A stretch of DNA of 64,000 bases. It comes from Coniferiporia sulphurascens. Its lineage: Eukaryota > Basidiomycota > Agaricomycetes > Hymenochaetales > Hymenochaetaceae. This document shows positions 35,892 through 47,131 of this stretch, piece by piece. The stretch spans positions 496,001 through 560,000 of the forward strand of contig NBBA01000018.1 of assembly GCA_002794785.1 (NCBI GenBank), written 5' to 3'. Positions within the stretch are counted from its first letter, which is position 1. Each line of letters starts with the position of its first letter. Made by a program: the position numbers and the translations under genes. The notes below the pieces were generated by a model. The model made no database searches. It worked only from the letters and a program-made list of their open reading frames with translations, and was not told the origin of the DNA.

Positions 35892-37686
35892 CTAAGCGTC
35901 CCAGTAATCAAAGTCCTCGTGGGTGAACACGCCGGCATCCTCGACGCCGACAAGATCCGCCACACCGTGGTGAAACGCTGCTGCATGGTTCACAAACGAG
36001 TCACGATAAAGACGTCGTTCCTTACCGAGCGCTTCGTACTTCCTAGCCTCCTTTGGGCACGGTATCACGACGAGCCCTTCGACTCCGTCCATGGGCTCGA
36101 CGGCGTAGCGCGACCACGATGATTTAGACCGCCGGCTGGGACCGGTGGAGCGAGACGGCGTCGGCGACTTGATCCATACGATGTCCGAGGAGAGTGCCAC
36201 TTCGCAGAGGTTGGGCATGTAGAGCTGCCAAATGATCATGTACTCCTTGTGATCGACGAATTTGTCGTCATCGCCTCCTGCCATTTTGTCACCGAAGCGA
36301 TACAAGTGCAGCCGCTCGAGATGCGGTAGTTCAATGAGATTACCAAGGGACATGAAAAAGTCCTGATCAAAACTTGTTTTAGACTCGATTGCTTGCGATT
36401 CTTAAATTGAGACTCACATCATTAATTTCGCCATATTGATACGCGATGTGCAACTCCTTGAGCTTGCCTTGTTTTGCCGCCAGCATGTAGAACAGTTCCT
36501 TGTCCCACTTTCGCAGATTGAAACTGAGAGAACGAAGCGAAACCGAGGCATTTTGGAGCGACCTCAATATATCTGCAATATCATCCACTCTAAGGAACCT
36601 CAACATAGGGGTTATGTGACTGGACTCTCGAAGTGTAACATCCGTTATTGTCAAGCTGTCGATGGTGCGCCCGGGCAGAAGGAAATCCAGATATGCAACG
36701 GGTACGGTGATGCTGGTTAACGATGGGAGGGCATCGAACGCAAGACGCATGCGCATCGGGTACTGCTCGATGCCATCCAACTTGCCCATGTCCGTCAGCT
36801 CAAGATGGCGCACGTGCTTGCAACTATTCAAAAAGAAGAACAGAAGCTCAAAGGGTGCGTGCCCAGAAGACGAAGGTCCACGAAAGTCGAGTTCAAGCGA
36901 GTGTACAGAGGGTGGCAAGCCATACGCTGTGAGCGAGCCAAGTGCGCGTTCTAGGGTGCGGTCGAGCCGCAGAGTGTGCAATACCGGGCTGCGCGCGAGT
37001 TTGAGCAGTGCCTTTAGCTTGGGCAACTTCGTGTACACATAGTATATCGAAAGTTCGGTGAGTCGCAATGTCTTCGGGTCGAAACCGCGTGGGTAACGCG
37101 TCGAGGGACGGACGTAGCGGAGCGTTAAGACGCGCAGGCCCGAATCCGAAAGGGCATGTATACTCTGATAGAATGTGCGTGGTAACGTAATGCTACGCAG
37201 AGTGAGCTCGGTCAGGCCGCGGAAGCTCGGTAATACGACCAGGACCGTGTTCATCATATGGAATGTCTGCGGGAAGTTGCGCTCGGCCATTGTAGAGCCA
37301 AAGGCAACCTTGCGTGTGTGCTGCATGGGCATTTCAGCCCGAGAGAAGTCCAACGGAAGCTTGACGTCGTTGCCAACGTCGTACTTCTTCTCGGACACGC
37401 GTAAACTCTTCACCATGGACAACAAACCCGGGTGGGTGAGGAGAAAGTTCATACCTCGCATTGTTGCCGCGCATTTTTGCGGTTGGTTGTATCCTACGAT
37501 CCAGTCGACCCTACGGTAAAGCGCTGGCAGTGCATATTCATAACATGTCCTTGATGAAAGCGCAAAGTTCAAGATATCTTTTGAGCTTGGCACATGCCCC
37601 AATATGTGTTCCATGACTTCGAAGGGTACGTTTAGAATGGACGTTTGCCTGGAACTTCCTTCCACGGATGTGAAATCACCGGACAT
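35892..37686 (-). CDS. F-box protein with leucine-rich C-terminal region
   Basis: Model complement(join(35892..36362,36418..37686)), 579 aa. The ATG at 37686 is the first in frame; a good donor (GTAAGT near 37770) and acceptor (TTTGGGCAG near 37717) upstream suggest an intron in the 5' leader. An F-box opens the protein (SILNVPFEVMEHILGHV, residues about 15-60), followed by irregular leucine-rich strands (LTELTLRSITLPRTFYQ, LRVLTLRYVRPSTRYP, LRLTELSIYYVYTKLP). Such proteins use the F-box to dock on Skp1 of an SCF ubiquitin ligase and the repeats to hold a target. Large, fast-evolving sets of these occur in mushrooms. The second exon encodes a charged tail. The target is unknown. Confidence 0.88.
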
Positions 37687-38302
37687 GACTGGAAGTCGGC
37701 TTGGTAAACCTGGACTGCCCAAAGTCGTACTTCAGTAGACACAATGATGAGGAACTCAAGGTACTTACGATTTCTGTTCGCTTTTTACTTGAAACTTCTG
37801 TTCTTTGATCCCCGGCAATTTCCCCGTTCAATAGAGTAGCGCGGGTGAGAGAATGCTGTTGCTGCCTCGCTCGTCGTCTCAATTTGGGAAAGAACTTGCA
37901 ACTGCCGCACCGTCGAGAAAACACGGAGGTCGACGATGTACTGCCGCGAGGCTTCTGTATGTTGGTCGGTCGCGGCCGTGGTTGTCGTCAAAGACAGAGA
38001 CGTTGAGTCCGTGGTTACCCGTCAGCGTCCAGTGACTCGGTAAACCGGTACGCACATGATTCAATTTCGCGAGCGCCGCACGTTATTATATTGTCCGTGG
38101 GATAGCACATGTCCATATCCGGCCGCTTCTCGGAAAAGATGGTACAACGGCATTTCGTTCTGTCCGATTTACCGATGGCAAGACACGCATTTAAGCACGT
38201 AATAAAATGGACAGGATTACTTGGGATGTAAAAGTACAAAAGAACCGGTACAGACTACATTGCGGTTGCGTGCTACAATTTGCATTGACACAGTCCAAGA
38301 AA
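37687..38302. other. Spacer between F-box gene and hub1
   Basis: It contains the probable leader and leader intron of the F-box gene (about 37717-37775 on the minus strand), its promoter, and the 3' flank of hub1. No further gene is seen. Confidence 0.5.
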
Positions 38303-38710
38303 CTAGTACATTTCCAGACTCATCCCGTCGTGGATCTCGTAGTCTGCCAGTGTGATGTGATCTTTGTAAATCGTGTACCTGACGGAGAACAAAGAAATTC
38401 AGTCAGTGAGTTAAATCGCAAATACAGTTGAGCACTCACCATTTCTTTAACTGAATCTTTTTGTAGTCTGTCCCGGTTTGTGCGGCGATGAGCTTCTTCA
38501 AATCACCGACAGTATCGTCCGGGCTACATTTGACCCGCACTGAGTAATAATGGAATATGTCAATATGTCAGCCTCCACTGGTGTTACACCGGCAGAGCGC
38601 ATTCAACGCACCTTTGCGTCCCAGCCGATCGTTGGCGATCACCTAAGATGGCCCATTAGCAGAAGGCGGAACTGAATGGGATACGGAGTACTCGCTTCAA
38701 TAAGAGCCAT
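38303..38710 (-). CDS. hub1: Ubiquitin-like splicing modifier Hub1 (UBL5)
   Basis: Model complement(join(38303..38378,38440..38539,38612..38642,38696..38710)), 73 aa, the exact family length. The protein matches Hub1/UBL5 throughout: [49 protein letters not shown] and [13 protein letters not shown]. Hub1 binds HIND motifs in Snu66 (and Prp38 in plants) in the tri-snRNP without covalent conjugation and promotes use of weak or non-canonical 5' splice sites. As expected there is no C-terminal Gly-Gly; the chain stops at the first tyrosine of the usual Tyr-Tyr ending. The first exon is only 15 nt, and intron 1 starts with GC (GCGAGT), not GT; with any nearby GT the frame or the conserved start is lost. 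Introns 2 and 3 are GTGCGT and GTGAGT. Confidence 0.95.
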
Positions 38711-38792
38711 CGAATTCAGATGGATTACTATGTATTCAGGGGGAGACGAACGCAGAAAACAGACCTGTTGGTGGTACCGCCATTCCGCGTCA

Positions 38793-38800
38793 GTTTATAA
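38793..38800 (-). promoter_or_regulatory. TATA box of hub1
   Basis: TTATAAAC on the minus strand sits about 85 bases upstream of the hub1 ATG, a normal spacing. Confidence 0.5.
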
Positions 38801-38820
38801 GTCACGTTGTATTACGTGAC
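38801..38820. promoter_or_regulatory. Inverted ACGTGAC pair in hub1 promoter
   Basis: GTCACGT at 38801-38807 and ACGTGAC at 38814-38820 form perfect 7-base arms with a 6-base spacer, immediately upstream of the TATA box. ACGTGAC contains an ACGT core typical of bZIP or CACGTGA-binding bHLH factors, so this may be a dimeric activator or repressor site. This is inference from the dyad and its position. Confidence 0.45.
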
Positions 38821-40761
38821 GGTGATGCGGCTCTTTCCGAATTCGACGTGTTTTCAGTTACTTCTGAGTCACCGACTCAATTGGACTCTCTCCACATACG
38901 ATGCTAACTGCGACATATCTGACGAGACCCAAAGAAAAAAGGTTTCAGGCCGATCACATAGGAATAATACTCCAAAGTTCTCCAAATAAGCTTTCTCTAA
39001 AAGCAGAAGGCTAAAGTCTGATCTCCGCGGGTGCTCAGTCAAATTTCTCTTTTCTGCTATCTATGGTGCTCTAAAATAAGGGGAGACCCCGTATTTGACT
39101 GATCTTGTCAACATTCATGGATTTCTCTCCTCCTGTATCGCCATCAACACATTCATTATTATTGAAGATCGTGACCCTTTGGGCTGCCTTTTCGCCTCCC
39201 AAAATGCCAAGTTAAAGCAGTTAACGATATTGCGCCGACGAATGCGGATACGTTGCGTACAACATACATCTTGATCCATGGCAACCTGCAATTACCCGGG
39301 TGCGCCCAATGGATGCGCAAGTCTTCTGTGCAATTGATCCTGGTCGGTTTCTGCTGATTGGTTTACTCTCCCTGGAATGACTGGTTGCCATGTTATCGGT
39401 CGGCCTTAATTTTGTCAGAAGAGTGGAGTATCTTTTGCGATTCTTTCGGCTTATTTGGCATCTTAGTTACTCAATGATGCGCCAGCAACGAGATTATCCT
39501 GCGTTTTGGGTATTTTATTAGATACCAGGTTCTAATTGGTACGTTCCTGCTATGCTTAGTCGCCGCAGGCAAGCTTTTGTAAGGTGACAATGTCTTGTTT
39601 CCAATGCAGACGCATGTATGCGTGGGAAGAGCATCCGATTTTCAGAAGGACTACGAATCTTTCATGCTCTTGGAGTGACTGATCGAGAAGACTGAGCAAA
39701 CTGCTCTAGGTGAACGAGAGCTATTCTTCAATGTTTGTTCTGACGAGTTCATGCAACAAGCCCGCCTGGACCCTAGAGTAGTCCTCGATTCTTCTAGCGT
39801 CGAAGCTACTATCAAAGCCTCGTTCTGTCCTCGCCTCGGGCTTCTAGTTTGCCCACGGATTTGCAAAAGTCGAGCGTCGGAACTGGATGCTTTATAGGCG
39901 GAATGTGGAATGCTTCCTGCAATACGGAGCGTAATACTTACGCGTCAGTCTAGCCGGAATTTAGACTCGCGCGGACGGCGATCTGTAATAATCGGCTGTC
40001 CTTGAAACGTCCAGAGTGATCTCTGCAAAATTTTAATTCGTTCGCTTGCAACGACCAAGGCCCCGCGGTCTTGTTTCACCGTCCGATATTCGCGGGGGCG
40101 TCTGGACTTGGCATTATGGTAACGACATGTGTTGGTGAAGATATCCCTTTCCGGTTGTTTAACGAAAAGGAGTTTGGGCCCATTGAATTGGTTTTATACT
40201 AACGCGGTGCAACTACTAATCGGCTAGTGCTTGTTACGTTCCCTGTTCCCCCCGTCCTCAAATTGTTTTCAATGGTGTTCTGATTTCAAAAAAGATGCTG
40301 ACGAGACTCAGAGATGAAATCATTAATCTGCACATCCTGGGTCGATTATATTATGCGCAGCTACCCAATACAAGGTCACAACCAAGCTAACAAGTTATTA
40401 AAAGGGACGCCCGCCCGATGTAAGGAACACCGATCACGGCCCGGGCCGAATGTGTATTTGATTTACTTCCATAGCATAGCGCAAAGGGTTCTTGAATGTC
40501 GCCTCGATCCAGTTTCAAATTACTGCAATGTATTAACCGACTTGGCCCACTAGTACTCTCGGATCCCCCGACTTCTTCTATATAGCACTCGAGGTGTCGA
40601 CGCTTCTAATTTTTATGCGTGCATATATTCGCCCTCGACCCCGTCCAGTTTAAAATCCTTTACGTCGTTCCTTTGCCACTCCCCTTCCTTCTCCTTCCTT
40701 CCACCGACCTCTTCCACATAAGCCTGGTTGCTGTTCTTGTAAAAGAGATACAACACGCAGA
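38821..40761. other. Gene-free spacer
   Basis: No gene could be recognised in 1.9 kb; open frames are short and unrelated to any family I know. The last 150 bases are the probable promoter of the DUF6534 gene, with a TATATAG box near 40579. Confidence 0.4.
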
Positions 40762-42950
40762 ATGGCAACTGCGGACCTTCGTTTGTCATTTGGGGCGATG
40801 TTCATTGGTTGCCTTATTTCGGTCTCGTGCGTCCCTTTTTGAACAGCTGTGGGTCTAAACCTGACTTTTTTCGTGTTGTCGCGCCGATTGGCGTTTCTCT
40901 CGTTCTTCCACAATGTCGCGATCGTTTCCTCGTTGTTTATCGACGCCTTGACCCGCGACGTCTCTCTCGGAACATTTGAATTTACTGTACAGTTTTTCTG
41001 GAATAGGAACGCTTCAGGCGTATTATTACGTTCGACAATATGGAAAGAGGGATTCTCAGCTTATAAAAACAACTGTGAGTGACCCAACAGACCTCTTTCT
41101 GGCCCCTGGAGCTTGCTTGGGTGTGTTGCTAATGCTCAGTATGTCGTGCCACAGGTTCTGGTGGCATGGTACGTAGCGTCCACTTTTGTCCTGCCACAAT
41201 TTACTACAACGTTTTACTTCGGATTTTAAGGATACTGGACTTCATACACTCCATATTCATTAGCGAAGGGATGTGGCACTATCTGGTCCTTAGTTGGGGA
41301 GATATTAATGAGTTGGACCACTTAATTTGGTCAGTGACGCTCGACGGTTCATGTTGATATTGCTTATGTAGACTTCTAGGACGGTCGCTGTACGGTCGCT
41401 TCTACGTCACTTCTTTTGCTTAACCGCTGATGCCTGCTATCGTAACTTAGGCCAGCATAGGAGTTACCGGAATCATAACTTTCATGGTGCAAATGTGCGT
41501 TGTTGGATTTGTTGTTACCATCAGGTTCCTTACTTGCTTCATGATCATCTTCTAGGTTCTTTGCCAACCGTGTCTGGCGACGTGAGATTTTCCCTCTCAT
41601 ACGGACTCTTTAACCGTATTGAGAGCTCGTAATTCAGTTAGCAGGCACAACGTGTACCTAACTGTGCTCATCGTAAGCCATCTCACGCTTCGAAGGAACG
41701 TATGTGAATGCGTTATGATAGATTGTTTTGGCCGTCGTTCGCCTAGGATCGGCCTTGAGTAATTAATCTTTTGTCTCCCATTCTGTGGATTCTGATATCA
41801 GTTCTCCTACAGCGACCACTGGGCAGATGTACGCCAATACCAGTTAACATCGGTAATACCTACGCATACTGAGGATTTGATATTCTTTTAGGATCCGTCT
41901 TGGACACTTTTCTACATTTATCAAAGGATTCCGTGTGCGCTTGCTTCTCCGCATCAAATCAAACTCCTGTTAACGCTCGTGATATCATTCGCTAGTGGTT
42001 GTTTACCTTCGGTCTTGCGCTTTCGTGCCTCATCGACCTTCTGATTACGTCGTCCCTGTGTTACTACCTCCAGGGCAATCGCACGGGCTATTCGAGGTGT
42101 GCCCTGTCAGAATGGGCTCCTCGCGCGTCTGAAACTTTCTTTTGCAGAGTTGATGACGTCCTTCACCGATTGTTGTTGTATACAATTAATAATGGGCTGT
42201 TGACAACTTTTGCCTCTTTCCTCGCTATGATTTTTGTAGGTGGTGCCTCATCTCCTCTCGACGCAACTCTCACATGGGTAAACCTTGCTGTTGACTTCTA
42301 GGCTGCTTCCCTTCCGCACAACTTCCTTTTCCTTTCGGTTCATTTTTTCATCGCTAAATGTGAGCGAATTCATCGCTTATACTGTTTCATCTATCAAAAA
42401 CTGACATGGAACAGGCTACATCAACTCGCTACTCGCGACACTTAACTCTCGGGACGCCTTAAGAGAACGAGACGATTCCCATCCGATGGCTCTTCACATC
42501 TCAGTTGAGCCTCCGAACAATCAACCTCCCTTCATCCGAAACCAAGCTGTGCGCTTATCATTTTCGATGCTTAAATTGATCGTTGCTGATATTCTGCATT
42601 TTAAAACCAGAGTTGTGGTCCTCCTGTGTCCTTTACAAAAGGGAACACTCATTTGAGTAGCGGAGCTCCTGTCACAAATATAACGAATCTGGGAGGTTTA
42701 GGAGGCATAGGACAGGCGACTGTTGATAGCGTGAGGGTAAGTCTGGGGCAAAATTTAGTTGCGGCTCACGAAAATCTCACGCCACTGACCTCGCTTGATG
42801 ACCCTGCATGTTTGACTTCAGGTCCATATCAATGTTGAGCAAACGATCCATGACGATGACGGCGAAATCGAACTGGATATCAGCCCAAATGGAAGTGTCA
42901 AAGCTCGATGTCTGGAGTCTATCAACGAGAAAGACAATGCGACACCCTAA
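40762..42950 (+). CDS. DUF6534 multi-span membrane protein
   Basis: Exons: 40762..40826, 40993..41074, 41155..41168, 41231..41329, 41380..about 41430, about 41552..41573, about 41636..41675, about 41892..41933, about 41996..42095, about 42147..42229, about 42302..42358, about 42414..42548, about 42611..42737, 42822..42950. The join near 41430-41552 is not cleanly resolved. The protein is roughly 310-360 aa with seven predicted spans. Family landmarks are GTLQAYYYVRQYGKRDS, VLVAWILDFIHS, FFANRVWRLSRHN and SSLCYYLQGNRTGYSR, then LLLYTINNGLLT and FFIAKCYINSLLATLNSR, all in the usual order. DUF6534 proteins are abundant in Agaricomycetes; their function is unknown. The tail is hydrophilic with a Gly-rich LGGLGGIGQ segment. 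One exon is only 14 nt. Confidence 0.85.
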
Positions 42951-43458
42951 CTTAAATCATGATATCGCTCGGAGTCATTGCCTAATTGATACTTTTCAGT
43001 CCTACTATACATTATTCATTGGTATAGTCCTATAACCTACACCATCCTATCTCGTTTTCTTTGCTGTGTCTTCGCATATGGCTTTTTGTCTATCGCATAG
43101 CCCTTCGCAGCGAATCCCTGGACTCCTTGACTACGTATGCGACTATGGGCATCGCTTCCACCTCAGAACCTTCGAACCTCTGCAATCCTTTAATAGTTGT
43201 ACCCGTTCCCAATGATAAGGTGTTCGATATTGTCGGACAGCAATGGGGCCGAGTACCAAGCGCGATTATCTTGTACTATTGAACCGCATTCTCCTTTATC
43301 CACAATCACGGATATGTACATAACAGTTCCGCATATACGGACATTACATAGTGAAATAAAAATATTCGTTACGTAAGTGTGGAGGAATCGTCTGAAGGTG
43401 CAAGGAGTGTGGTATGGTGGATCTTTCGGGTATAAAATAGTTCATATAGGACATGCGT
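42951..43458. other. Convergent spacer
   Basis: 3' ends of the DUF6534 gene (plus) and the small secreted protein gene (minus). Nothing else is seen. Confidence 0.45.
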
Positions 43459-43913
43459 TTAGAGCATTCCGGTGGAGAGGGCCAGCCCTCCGGCAGCAAT
43501 GAAGGTGAAGGGCGACCAGGCGTCGCGGAGGACAGCAGAGGCTCCGTTTGTGTAAGTCCACGAATTGTCGGCTGTGCTGTTATCGCTTGACTCTGCGACC
43601 TGAAAAAAGGGGAGCGAGGGAAATCACGATCAGACACCATAGACGAGGCGAGTATCGTATGGCACTCACGATACTGTTTCCGATGGCAGTTGTGTTGCAA
43701 GATCCAGTCGAGCAAGCGAGGTTGTTGTTCACTGAGACGTCATGTCCTGTACCAGCATCGACGGGATTTGCGTTAGGGTTTGGGACAGCGGAGGCTAAGG
43801 CAATTACAACTCGTGGTCAGCGGCGTGAACGTTTAGCATTCAGGTAGAAATTTTCTATCCGTACCTGTAGCGGCAAGAACGCAAAGAGTGAAGATGATGG
43901 AGCGGGTGTTCAT
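43459..43913 (-). CDS. Small secreted, probably GPI-anchored protein
   Basis: Model complement(join(43459..43599,43670..43794,43865..43913)), 104 aa, phases consistent. It has a signal peptide (MNTRSIIFTLCVLAATASA, cleavage about residue 19), a short Asn/Ser/Thr-rich mature part with two cysteines (LACSTGSC) and several N-glycosylation sequons (NTT, NST), and a hydrophobic C-terminus (FTFIAAGGLALSTGML) after a small-residue stretch (NGAS) that fits a GPI attachment site. The mature peptide would be only about 60-65 residues. I know no function; many such small wall proteins in mushrooms are developmentally regulated. Confidence 0.8.
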
Positions 43914-44932
43914 GATTTTCGTGTGGTGATAATGCGGTCGAGCGGAAAGTTTCGTTCTGAAGATTGATGTAGCGAGGGAGATAATAGATGACTCGGGGAG
44001 AGAAGAGAGATTTGACGCTCTTGAAAAAATAAGCTCTAGTGGGTTTCGATCAACGATGGCCTGAATTTAGCGAGTCCGGAACCGTAAGACTTTATACCGT
44101 ACGAGAGGACAAGGTGCAACTCGGGCCACGGAAAGTGTTTGTTCCACAGGGTATTCGGGGACATTACGGATGAAGAATAACTAAGCGAAATCAATGAGCA
44201 ACCTTGTTCGAGGCTGTCCCACCACCCGCTAGAACACCTGTCCCAGGCCTTCATCTCAGGTATTAGGGGGGGAAAAAAACCAACGGAGAAAATACAAAGT
44301 CGGTTAATATTAGCATAAGGGCAAGAATGAACTGAAGAAAAAAACAAGGTGAGGCGCCGGGACGAGGATTGACAATGCCTTCCTTTTTGGAGAATAAGGT
44401 TTCGCAGATGGATTCACGTCACACGTGGGAGGACCGGCTTCTTCCGAAGGGGGTGGCCCGTTTTCATCGTACTAGCTTACAAGTGTTTCAACTCGCTCTC
44501 GGTGTAGATGTGAATGTTTCCTTGCCAGCAGCTACGAACATCCTTCTTATGGGGCACAAATTTTTATTAATTGTATCCGACGGGTCAACGGGATAAGTGT
44601 GTTAATGGTTGTCAAAGTTAATCGTGTACTTGTGTATATTTTAGGACAGCTCAGAGCTTCAGACACGAACACCTCGGGCATATCTGCGTATTTTTGGGTC
44701 TGACGTCCGGACAGTCGTGTGTAGATTGAAAAGTAATGAGCAGCATTGAGGTCGATTAAGTCGTACTAATCTAGCTGTTGGTGCTCCCTGGACCATCGCA
44801 AAAGGCTTGATCGGCGAGCTCGGGCTCGAAACCAGTTACAGAGACTTGGACAGGTGAACAAAATCTTTTGATAATACTGTATCACAAATCTATCTAAAGA
44901 AAAAAGAAGAAGAAAAAATCCAGGTATACGAG
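43914..44932. other. Gene-free spacer
   Basis: Holds the promoter of the small secreted protein gene and the 3' flank of the next minus-strand gene; no gene is seen. Confidence 0.45.
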
Positions 44933-45369
44933 CTAAGTCCTTTTCCTTGATCTGAACATCTGATAAACCAAAACAAGCACCGCAGCTACGGGGATAACTG
45001 CCACGTGTCTTATGCCGACTTCTGGCAACGAGAACGATGATATACTATAATCGGAGTCGACGTCGATAGACTGGGAGAGGCCTATTTCCGTTTTGTTCTG
45101 AGAAAGCCGTAATCAGAAATGAAAATAGAGAAGGCTTAAAAAAAGAAGGGAAGATTTACCGCTCCGCAGGAGTCCCATCTATGGCAGCCTATTTTCTTTG
45201 ATTGAGCAATTATTTGAGCCGTACGCCAGTCAATGGGTACCGCTTGCACTAAAAGTGCAAAGATTAGCCTCGTGTCGAAGGAGGAAACATAAGTTGCAAT
45301 GGCGATACCTAAGGAGAGGATGCAGAAAAGAGCGGCAAAAAATATGATGAATTGATTTCTGAATGGCAT
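44933..45369 (-). CDS. Small two-span membrane protein, unknown
   Basis: Model complement(join(44933..45097,45160..45369)), 124 aa; the intron (GTAAAT...TTCTCAG) is phase 0. An N-terminal hydrophobic segment (FIIFFAALFCILSLGIAIAT) could be a signal anchor. A short loop with two cysteines (GCHRWDSC) and one NKT sequon follows, then a second span near the C-terminus (VAVIPVAAVLVLVYQMF) and a basic tail (RSRKRT). No family was recognised. The frame is open upstream of the chosen ATG for about 90 codons, so a longer N-terminus cannot be excluded. Confidence 0.65.
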
Positions 45370-47131
45370 CGCGTCGGGTTTTTTTTTAAATACACGTTTT
45401 GACAAACGATGGTTTTCGAGAATCCAATCGGTGACTTTAAAATTTTCAAGGAACGTTTGGGTAAATAGTTCGCAGGTGAAACAGACGAAACGAGAGAATG
45501 AATGATGGAGGGATGGATGCGAACGACTAACGGAGCACGAGCTCCTCTTATAAATGATTTTACGGCCACCTTCGTAGAAGAAGGTTGCGAGCTGTTCCTT
45601 ATTGGGATGAAGGAAACGACAGAAATGGTAATATAACATCTGGCACTTTGTTCAACATACACAAGAGGGACGAGGTCTCAGATAACAACGCCGGTCAGTC
45701 GGATGGTTGTCTAGATTACTCTGCGGGCAACGGACGGTGGTTGGTAAATCACGACGGCGTCATGTTATACTTACAACCTTCGATTACAAATACGATACTT
45801 ACGTAATCCATGACCTCTCGGACGAGACGTGGAAGTGGCAGTTCTGGAAAGTCTGTGGCCCAGGGTAGGCAATTATTGCTGTAGTCTCTAACGTATCAAT
45901 CAGTGGAGTTCGCTTCGTGGGATTGTTATGTGGAGAAATCGGAATGCACTAGTACTGGTCGAAATGGAGTCTACTGTGTTCCAGAGACCCCGACCCCCAG
46001 TTGCTTTGGCATTGAAACCGAGTTCATCCGCCTGACGTCAAAAGGCAAATGAGTGGCCAATATTACGGCTATGGCGAAATGAAGCAAGGGTCGTGTTTGC
46101 TTCTTAATCTCCTGATTTCATTCAGATTGTTCCGCCGGACATGGAGGTTATCAGCCCCCGCGAGGGCCGCCTCGCGTACGAAGTCCTTGGCAACGGTCTG
46201 CAGCACCAGCGAAAGGGGCTGTCTCTCTTCTAATCCCACAGTCTGGGTGAGAAAAGATGACCCTTTGCCGAGCTGAGCTTTGCCTCGCAAGAATAGCAGT
46301 TGTTGATCTGATTGAAAAAACAAATCAGAGCATGAAGTCGAAATGTGGCTCGATCCAGTCTGATGCCGATCAGACCCGTCAGCATTTATAGAGCATTGCT
46401 TTCCTCGCGTAGCCCTGTTTTGTCGCGGCGAGGGGAGGAGCATATCCTATCAGAGGCAAAGCCAACGTCGAAGACTCGCACCCTTTCAGACGCGTTTCAG
46501 ACATGTGGACCAGCACACTCATAGAGTCGCCATGGTAAAGGCTGGGGCTGGAAGCAATGGTTCATTCGGACACGTGCCGCACAGCCTACCGGGTTACTAA
46601 ACTTGCCTATGAGGGACCCCGAGCGAGCGTGACAAAACGTACAAACGGTCTGTCACAGACCAAGTTAGAACTTGAACCCAAACACTCGAGCCTTCGCAGC
46701 GAATCAGAAATATCCTTTGGAGACACAGATTCTATTTCGGCGTAAAGGGGTGATTCTATCGATTTTATTATGCCGTGCCTGCGGATAAGCCGGAGCTGAG
46801 AAGTCCACGGGCGTTTCCATGACTGTGGGCGTGCGCCGCCGCGCCTGCGCTATCTTCCACGACCATAGAATCGCGCTCATCCGTTTTCTATTTTCCAAAT
46901 CCCTTAATATGTACCTCTCTCCGGCTGTGCGATCCCCGCCGCCCTTCGTTAGGCCCCTACCATCCTTCAGCCACTGTCCTGTGTCTCTCTTTGAATTTCT
47001 TTTCCAGCCTTGTTTCTTTTCCTTTCTACTAGAAGTTGCTGGTTATTCGACTTTCTAGAGGGCCGCTTGCGGTTATTTTGTCTTGTCGTCTTATTTTTAC
47101 AAGTAAGAAGACGCCGCGCGTTTGATTCGTG
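45370..47131. other. Spacer with a gene remnant
   Basis: Apart from the remnant at 45650-46052 nothing is supported. The last 250 bases include a pyrimidine-rich leader that should be the 5' region of the multi-span gene at 47132. Confidence 0.4.
45650..46052 (+). pseudogene. Broken cysteine-rich gene remnant
   Basis: Coding-like sequence on the plus strand falls in two frames. A first part contains SDGCLDYSAGNGRWLVNHDG, then after a one-base slip near 45775 FDYKYDTYVIHDLSDETWKW and FWKVCGPG. After a probable intron it continues with FASWDCYVEKSECTS, NGVYCVPETPTPSCFG and a stop at 46050-46052. At least six cysteines and aromatic residues suggest a former secreted protein; I do not recognise the family. 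Confidence 0.4.
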
